DNA from: Maniola hyperantus
Lineage: Eukaryota; Arthropoda; Insecta; Lepidoptera; Nymphalidae
Direction of reading: 5' to 3'
Assembly: GCF_902806685.2 (NCBI RefSeq)
Contig: NC_048550.1
Location: forward strand, 2,957,383-3,021,382
DNA: 64,000 nucleotides
Positions 49,101-58,100 of the stretch are shown piece by piece. The translations under genes and the position numbers were made by a program. Position 1 is the first letter of the stretch. Every line of letters starts with the position of its first letter. The notes under the pieces were generated by a model that saw only the letters and a program-made list of their open reading frames with translations, searched no databases and had not been told where the DNA came from.

Positions 49101-52100
49101 CTGTAGGCGCTAAAGGTAATTTTGTTTAATGCCGTGTATTTATGTTTACTTTACGCACTAGGTTTTCAATATTTATTTCGTATTGTAGATACTGCATCAA
49201 GCACATTACAAGGTGCTGCAGATACTACGCAAAAAACTGCACAATCCGCTTTCGATACCGGAAAATCATACGCTGTAGGCGCTAAAGGTAATTTTGTTTA
49301 ATGCCGTGTAATTATGTTTATTTTACGCACTAGGTATTCAATATTTATTTCGTATTGTAGATACTGCATCAAGCACATTACAAGGTGCTGCAGACACTAC
49401 GCAAAAAACTGCACAATCTGCTTATGATACCGGAAAATCATACGCTGTAGGCGCTAAAGGTAATTTTGTTTTATCCACTGTAATATTATTTACTTTACGC
49501 ACTAGGTTTTCAATATTTATTTCGTATTGTAGATACTGCATCAAGCACATTACAAGGTGCTGTAGATACTTCGCAAAAAACTGCACAATCCGCTTTTGAT
49601 ACCGGAAAATCATATGCTGTAGGCGCTAAAGGTAATTTTGTTTGATCGTCTATAATAATATTTACTCTACACACAAGTCTAATTATGTTTACTTTACGCA
49701 CTAGGTTTTCAATGTTTATTTCGTATTGTAGATACCGTATCAAGCACATTACTAGGTGCTGCAGATACTACGCAAAAAACTGCACAATCTGCTTTTGATA
49801 CCGGAAAATCATACGCTGTAGGCGCTAAAGGTAATTTTGTTTAATGCCGTGTATTTATGTTTACTTTACGGTTTTCAATGTTTATTTCGTATTGTAGATA
49901 CTGCATCAAGCACGTTACAAAGTGCTGTAGATACTACGCAAAAAACTGCACAATCCGCTTTTGATACCGGAAAATCATACGCTGTAGGCGCTAAAGGTAA
50001 TTTTGTTTAATGCCGTGTATTTATGTTTGCTTTACGCACTAGGTTTTCAATAATTATTTTGTATTGTAGATACCGTATCAAGCACATTACAAGGTGCTGC
50101 AGATACTACGCAAAAAACTGCACAATCTGCTTTTGATACTGGAAAGTCATACGCTGTAGGCGCTAAAGGTAATTTTGTTTCATGCCGTGTATTTATGTTT
50201 ACTTTACGCACTAGGTTTTCAATGTTTATGTCGTATTGTAGATACTGCATCAAGCACGTTACAAAGTGCTGTAGATACTACGCAAAAAACTGCACAATCC
50301 GCTTTTGATACCGGAAAATCATACGCTGTGGGCGCTAAAGGTAATTTTGTTTAATGCCGTGTAATTATGTTTACTTTACGCACTAGGTTTAATAATTATT
50401 TCGTATTGTAGATACCGTATCAAGCACATTACAAGGTGCTGCAGATACTACGCAAAAAACTGCACAATCTGCTTTTGATACCGGAAAGTCATACGCTATA
50501 GGCGCTAAAGGTAATTATTTAGCATTTCGTACATATAAAGCAGTAAAATTAACATATTATTTTGTAAAAGTAATCAAATAATTCATTTTATCATACATAA
50601 AATAGCTACCCTATCTTGTAAGTATATATATAGGTACCTATATATTTATTTTATTTTATTTGTCATAGAACCGCCCACAGAATTACACACTTACAATTAC
50701 TAAAAAGGTTTTTGAGTTTTATAGGTCTCGTACGGACAGTAACAACGAGCAGTAAAAAACAAGTCGTACATTAGAATAACCTAACCTGAACATGAAAAAT
50801 ATACCTAAGCTACAAAATACAAAATGAATACTAAGAGAATATTATAATGAAATGAATACTAAGTTAAATTATGTATAATATATTTATACTTACAACTAGG
50901 GCCTGACATAATAATTATCCTACTGTCCAATCAAGTGATTTAAGTAGCTTGAGTTTAAATTTGGGCAATTTATCACAAAAGATCGAAGGCCTTGTCCTTG
51001 ACTAAAAATTCCTTGTATGTTTTACAAAACCTTGGTATTAACGAATGATGGCCTAGATTGGTTCTGCTGAATCAGTGAGTGAACAAAGGAATAGGATACC
51101 GCGGTATACGGGAGGGAACTTTGAAAGATATTTGGCTCAACAGTTCCGAGTTATCCATGGTTCCGTTTAAAAGTTTGTGGAAAAATACCATGTCATAAAC
51201 TTTGCGTCTATCCGATACTTAATGAATTTAGTTTGAAGAGTTTTAGCCGAGACATAATGGAATCCTACATACACTTACTATATACTAACTTAGAAAACAG
51301 AACATTTATATTATATATTTTTACTATATTAATTTATTATTATTCACTGTAGATACTGTGGCAGATACTATTCAAAATACGGTAGATACTACTAAACAAA
51401 CTGCTGAATCAGCTCTCGAAACCGGCAAATCTTACGCTACAAGTGCAAAAGGTAATAAATATTCTAATTACCTATTTAGAAAATATTGCATATTCGCAAC
51501 TAAACAATAATATTTATGTAAATTAATTTGTAATAGATACAGTTGCAAGTGCTGCTAATAATACAGTAGAAGGATCTAAGAATATTGCCAATTCAGCCGC
51601 CGAAACAACTACAACATACATGGAAAGTGCTAAAGGTAGATTAAGTTGAAACAAATGTGAGCTTTTTATGTCGTGTGAACTGATTTTGAAGAATCTGAGA
51701 AGTTTATTTTATTTTGTTTATTGAAGTTTGTTTTATTGTATTTTGTTTGTTTTGTTGACTAATATTTGTTTGTTTTTATTTTACACCGTTTTATTTAGAT
51801 TTAGCACAAAATACATTACAATCAGCATTGGATTGTGCGTTTTCTGCTTACGATCTTGGAAAGTCATATCTTGGTAGTGCTAAAGGTAGTTTAGTTTTTA
51901 TTTTTGCTTCCTTACGTGCATATTTTATTGAGCGTTATTTCTTGATTATTAGTTATTTATATTATCTATCATTTGTAGACACTGTCGCAAGTACCTTAGA
52001 TAGTACAAAAAAGGCTGCAGAAAGTACTGTAGAAACGGGAAAATCTTACATGGATTCCGCTAAAGGTAAATTGCCCCTGTTAGTTATTTGTAATTATACA

Positions 52101-55100
52101 TGGCTCCTTAATGTAGATACCACAAAAACGGCTGCTTCGTCAGCATTTGAGACAGCCAAAGCCTATGTAGACACTGCTAAAGGTAAAGATACTAGACAGT
52201 TACATTTTGTTAACTGTTAAAAGAATTTAATAAGTATATATAAAAGATTTTAATAAGTATGAAATGGTACCTACTAATAAAAATAATTCTTCAAGCAGCG
52301 AGAGATTCTTTGGTTTGTTACATATTACCGTAGAATAATAAATGGGATTCCAACATCAATGCATATTACAATATTTCATTTTTAAATGTCAGCTCTTATC
52401 AATTTCATAACAATTAAAAGAAACATTCGCAGTATTAAGTAGTATTAAGACCATGTTTTACTACACTTCTATGTAGAATTTGTTTTTTTTAAATAGGTTA
52501 AACCAAAGTTAACATATTTTGTCAATTCTGTTTTTGTCTAAATACACATTTTCATGAATTGCGTAGTTTACACCTATTTCATTCATTTATATTTTTATTA
52601 TTTGTAGATTCAGTAGCTAGCACTGTACATTCAACAGTAGACACCACTAGAAACGTAGCCTCATCCGCCGTTGAGACTGTAAAAGGTACAACAATAGCTT
52701 CTCTGTTAAATAAAATACTTTTATTTGCTCATTCGCTTACGTGAATAATTTTGTTTACCATCATAGATACAGCAGCGAGTACTTTAGATGCAACCAAAAA
52801 TGTTGCAGCATCAGTTGTAGACAAAAGTTCTTCATTAATAGGAAGTGCTAAAGGTATACTTTATTTATTACTAGCTGATGCCCGCGACTTCGTCCGCGTG
52901 GAATTAGGATTTTTAAAATCCCGTGGGAATCCTTTAGGTTTCTGGGATAAAAAGTAGCTTATGTCACTCTCCATGTCTTTATTTATACCCATGCAAAAAA
53001 TCAAGTCAATCCGTTGCACCGTTGCGACGTGATTGAAGGAAAAACCAACAAACCACCAAACAAACACACTTTTGCATTTATAATAAGATCATAATTGCGA
53101 ACTTGTTATGCTATTTTAATATGAATTTCATTTGTATTTCGTATGTTGACCTCTCTATCAATATGATTACGAGCTTTATAGTTCATTTTACTGTAATGCT
53201 TGTAGATACACTAGCGAACACAGTACACGCAACTGTAGATACCACTAAGAATGTAGCAGCATCTGCCGTTGATAAAGGGTCATCAATAGTAGGAGCTGCT
53301 AAAGGTATACAAAAAATTTACTTCCTTAAATAACAAATGTTCAAAATGATCTAGCTTTGAAGAACTTTCATAATTGTTTCTCTTTTTTGTGGAAGTAAAA
53401 CAGGTTATTACGCGTTCAAATTTCAAAACATTTTAATATTGATTTACATTCAAAGTATTTTCTCTTTCTACTATGCCAATACTATTCTATTATATGAGAT
53501 TGAGAGAATCTTTTGAATTGTTATGAATAATGGTAATTAGATTTTTGTACCAACCTTACTTATTATTGCTTCAATTTGTAGAGACAGTAGTAAGCACAGT
53601 AGATACAGCCAAAAACGCAGCCGCTTCCGCAGTTGATAAGGGTGTTGCGATTGTTGGTAGTGCTAAAGGTAAAACTGAAATACCTCATTAAACTTTAGTC
53701 TACAAATTGAATAGCAGCAGTCATGTAACTAAAAATGTATTTTTAGAAACCGTAGCAAACACAGTGTCATCTACAGTAGATACAACTAAAAATGTAGCAG
53801 CATCTGCCGCAGACAAAGGTGCTTCTCTAGTAGAAACAGCTAAAGGTATAATAGAATTTTGCGCTTTATGCATTATAACTTTTAAATGCTAACCCAAGGT
53901 TGCAACCAAGGAGCCAACCAAGAATCATTAATTTTCTCTGTTCTCAACGACTTTCACTTTGTTTTGACGACTAGTTTTTGTTCATTATCTTCATTTTCCA
54001 TATGAGTGAATTAAAAGAATTAATAAGTATAAATAATGAGTGAATCAAAGGAAGTAATAATTATAAATAATCTTTATTATCAGACATTAGATATATCCAT
54101 ATCTAAAATAATAATTTTAGATTCGTGTGTTAGTAAAATCATGACTAAGATAGAATTAAGCTAAGAAGCTTTCATTTCGCTAGTAAAATTAAAATCATTT
54201 ACTACATCTTCAGCAATTGACTTAGAAGGATATGCATCATTATTTTCATAAACATTTTATTTTGTAGGCACAGTAGCAAGCACGATAGATACAACAAAAA
54301 ATGTAGCATCATCAGCAGTAGATAAAGGCTATTCGTTAGTGGGCACCGCTAAAGGTATATAATATACTATTTCATATCAAAAATGAGATAGTGTTTACAC
54401 TTACCACTTTTTAACTTATTCACTCGCTTGTAGATACACTATCCAGCACTGTAGATACGACAAAAAATGTAGCTGCTACCGCTGCGGATAAAGGGGCATC
54501 ACTTTTTGGAGCTGCTAGAGGTAAACTAAATTACTTATTGTGTGTTTTTGAAGCTCTTTCTGATTTTTATTCAAAATCGATGCGAAGATTTACCCGACAT
54601 ATTTTAAAAGCACTGTAGTTATAATAAGTACGTGCTATTTTTTTTTGTTTTGGTTCGGAAAAGTTCTGAAGCGGTTGTTTTCCATCTAACCATTTGCAAA
54701 ATCATATTAGTTCTGCGAACTAATTTTGATAATTTTACTATAAATTACCTATGTTATTTTTTTTACAATTATTACAATCCATTTATTATTTATTTGACGT
54801 GCACATTTTGATATTTTAGATACGGTATCAAGTTCAGCACAAAGTACAGTAGACACAACCAAGAATGTAGTTGGCTCTGTATACGATAAGAGTGCTTCCG
54901 TAGTGTTAGGCGCTAAAGGTACAGTTGTAGTTTGTTTGTGTTCTTTTTGATTCAAAGACAAGCTTTTCTTAGCTAAGTATTTAAAGTTTTGTTACATTTT
55001 TAATTAATGATTTGTAATTCAATGCGTACCTTTAAAATGTTTGGGGTTTAATTTGTTCCAAATGACTCTTACATCACAGCTTTAAATAAATACATTGAAT

Positions 55101-58100
55101 TACAGGTTATCGAATATAGCTGCTGTCTGCATGTTTAGATTTTAGGCTACCCTCATATTTTTAAATAGTCTCATAAGGCCCCGATACACAATATTGTTTA
55201 GTTTTATTACGGCTAGGTACCGCCTCATAAAAGGTTGATACAATGGATTTTATCGTGAAGTTGTAGTACGTAACTACTTGCATTATTTTGTCTGGGTCTT
55301 ATGACATTAGAGCATTTTGGTTGCATGCGGTTATCTAATTTTCCTCTTTCTATTCTTCTTTACGATTTCTTCTAGATACAATAACGTCTTCGGTTGAGGG
55401 GTCCGCTGAGAATGCCGCAGATAATACTAAAAGCTTTATTGGTAGTGCAAAAGGTGAAATTATTTCTTTTTTTGTTTAACTTTTACTTTTTTCAATTTCT
55501 ATTATTTTTCTTATTTTTTTAAACATGTGTTCTACCCACAGAAATTTGAGTGCAATATTTTTTAAATAAAAAGGATTTAGGTAGGTATTAAAAAAATTCT
55601 TGGGAACTGTTTGGTTTTCCTAGAAGAATAGTAGTATGATTTCACGCACTGTAACAAATTTCGTCAAAATCGGTTAAATGGATGGGCCGTGAAAAAGTAA
55701 CAGAAGGACACACATTGGCACCGATTCCTTTGTCTTACTCTAAACTAAATTTAGAGTATCTGCATCCTTTTCTTTTTAACAATGCTAAAAAAGGAACGGA
55801 ACATGACTTTCACATTTAAAGACTCTAAATTTTAGTGCACAATACAAATTTAAACAGTAGGTTCGCGAGTGCGTGCTAAAATCACGGGTTTTACCATCTA
55901 AAAATTAAATTTAGAAATGTCAAACTGCTTCTGTCCTTTTCATATTACAATAGTAAGAAGAGGGTGCGAATACTCTAAAATTAGGTTGTGCTTAGAATCG
56001 GTGCCACTGTACCTATTAAATAAATATTGGTATAGATAGTATGGATATTTTGAGATAGGTTTTTAATTGAAATTGTGGAATTTTTAGATCTTATAAAAAA
56101 CAAAATGGATGGTACAAAAGATTATGCTCAGTCTACGGTAAATAATTTAAACGAAACAGCTGAAGGATCAATCGGTAATAAATAATTAGGAACATTGTCT
56201 TGCAAGTGTGTTCAACTGATCAGTGTGAAAACGCTTCTAAAATAATAATAAGTTATTTGAAAATTCATTTGTAATTATTAAAAAAAACTGCGTGTGTATA
56301 TCAATTTAGGAATAATTAATAACATAAGTACCTACAATAAAATTATATTCACCTATGATATTCACCTATTCATAGTTCATACTGATAAGTGATAACTTAA
56401 CTAATAAGAAAAATTATGAAGCTTATTAAAATGAAACTATTATATTATAACGAATCAAATATTATGCAATCAAGTATGCAATAAATACGTTTTGGCAAAG
56501 TCAGCGCATTTGACTGTTCGCAAATAAAGCTGAGCGCGCATGTTGTTTTACAAAAACTGCTATCAAAAGAGATTGTATGAGCGGTTTTTATTAAGCATCA
56601 ACTCATTTGGCATAAATTAAAATATTACATAATTATATTTATTAACATTAATAAAAATATAATATTCACTTATTCATATTTTTGAGAATTAAATTTAGAA
56701 TTAAATGTGGGTCTAATGGGGTGTGATCGATCCGATAGACCGTAGTTTTCTAACCTATATAAATTATATTTCGTTTATTACTTTTTAAATATATTTAAAA
56801 AAAAATTTGAAAGTTATAGTTTCTTCCACAGATTCTATAGCCGCGACAGTAGACACGACGAAGAAGACTACCGAAGCTGCCGCAGAAGAGGCTAAGAGGG
56901 TTGCTGAGGCAGCCAAGGATGAGGCTAAGAGGGTTGCTAGTAAGTACAATAAATTTTTGTTTTAGGTTCAGTTGCATGACTGGTAGTTAAAGTTACGTTA
57001 CGGGAACCGTCTTTGACAAAAATTGCAGCTCGAGAAGTTCCAGCGAAAAACAAAAAGGTAGGTAGTTTGATACTGCACATGACAGCTCGAACTTCATCTC
57101 TCACAGCGCCGCAGTCCCGTCCTGACCACGATTCATGCAACTTGGTCGAAATATCGATAATTCAAAATCATGATGTCTGTCATAATCAGGTTACCTACCC
57201 GTTACTTACATTATAATGCAATGGGTGCAATTAAAGATAGGATAGGCTGCCCAATAACTAAGCACTAACATTACCGTCAAAATGCCTAATTTTGCCTCGC
57301 GTCCAAAGTTTGCCTAAAATGGAAAAAAGCTAATATATTATTCAATTTATTAGTCTAGCAATAGAAACATTTGTCAGTTTTTAGAATGATTATCTGGCAA
57401 CACCAAATTGGTGCCATTAAGTTAGTAGCATGCATAATTTTCGCCAGTCGTGTGTCAAACGAAAGTGCGGCAAAACGGTTATTATGAGTTGCTGAAAAAC
57501 TTTTCAAATAACTCATTAAAATTCCTAACTTGTTTTATTCTCATTCTATAAAACGTCAATAGATCTTTCATTTCTCATCATTAATGAGAAATTTAAATTC
57601 AAATTCGCGTATATTTACTGAGATATATTGAAATAGGCAAAGTTTAGCAACTTTTCTGCACAATTGAACATAACATTGCCTAGGCTAGGGTTTACAACTT
57701 TGTAATTTGATTTTAACCGACTTCAAAAAAGGAGGAGGAATGTTCGTATGTACGAGTATGTTTCCTGATAACTGCGATTGAAGCAGTTTTACTGATTTTT
57801 TTAATAGGGCAGAAATAGGTTCGAAATAGAACGCTGCACGTTGTACAATACAGATTTGTATGACTTGGTGGATTATAGTGAATTAAGCTCGAGGTTACGT
57901 TAGTAAAAAGTTAGGTACTATCTTAAGTAATGTTATTATGTTTAAAGTTTATCGTAATAGTCACCTATCTACCAAATATTTTGTTTTTCTAAGACTGATG
58001 GTTTGCTAATAAATACGAGGTACTCGCAATGACTGATTAATTGTTAAACTACGCGAGTTTAATATATATAGTCACACCTACTTAAATAATAAATATAAAT

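Noticed and set aside
47360..49613. Repeated 63-codon minus-strand open frames across the array
   Set aside because: They are antisense shadows of the 99-bp exons plus short introns, and repeat only because the units repeat.
46955..50510. CRISPR array or satellite DNA as explanation of the 172-bp repeat
   Set aside because: The units have conserved splice sites, exact 99-bp open frames in phase with flanking exons and Lepidopteran context. They are coding exons.
46955..50510. Type I antifreeze protein
   Set aside because: The 11-mer spacing with Thr is reminiscent, but the units are rich in Lys, Asp, Gln and Tyr, unlike the almost pure Ala helices of fish type I antifreeze proteins. Not supported without an assay.
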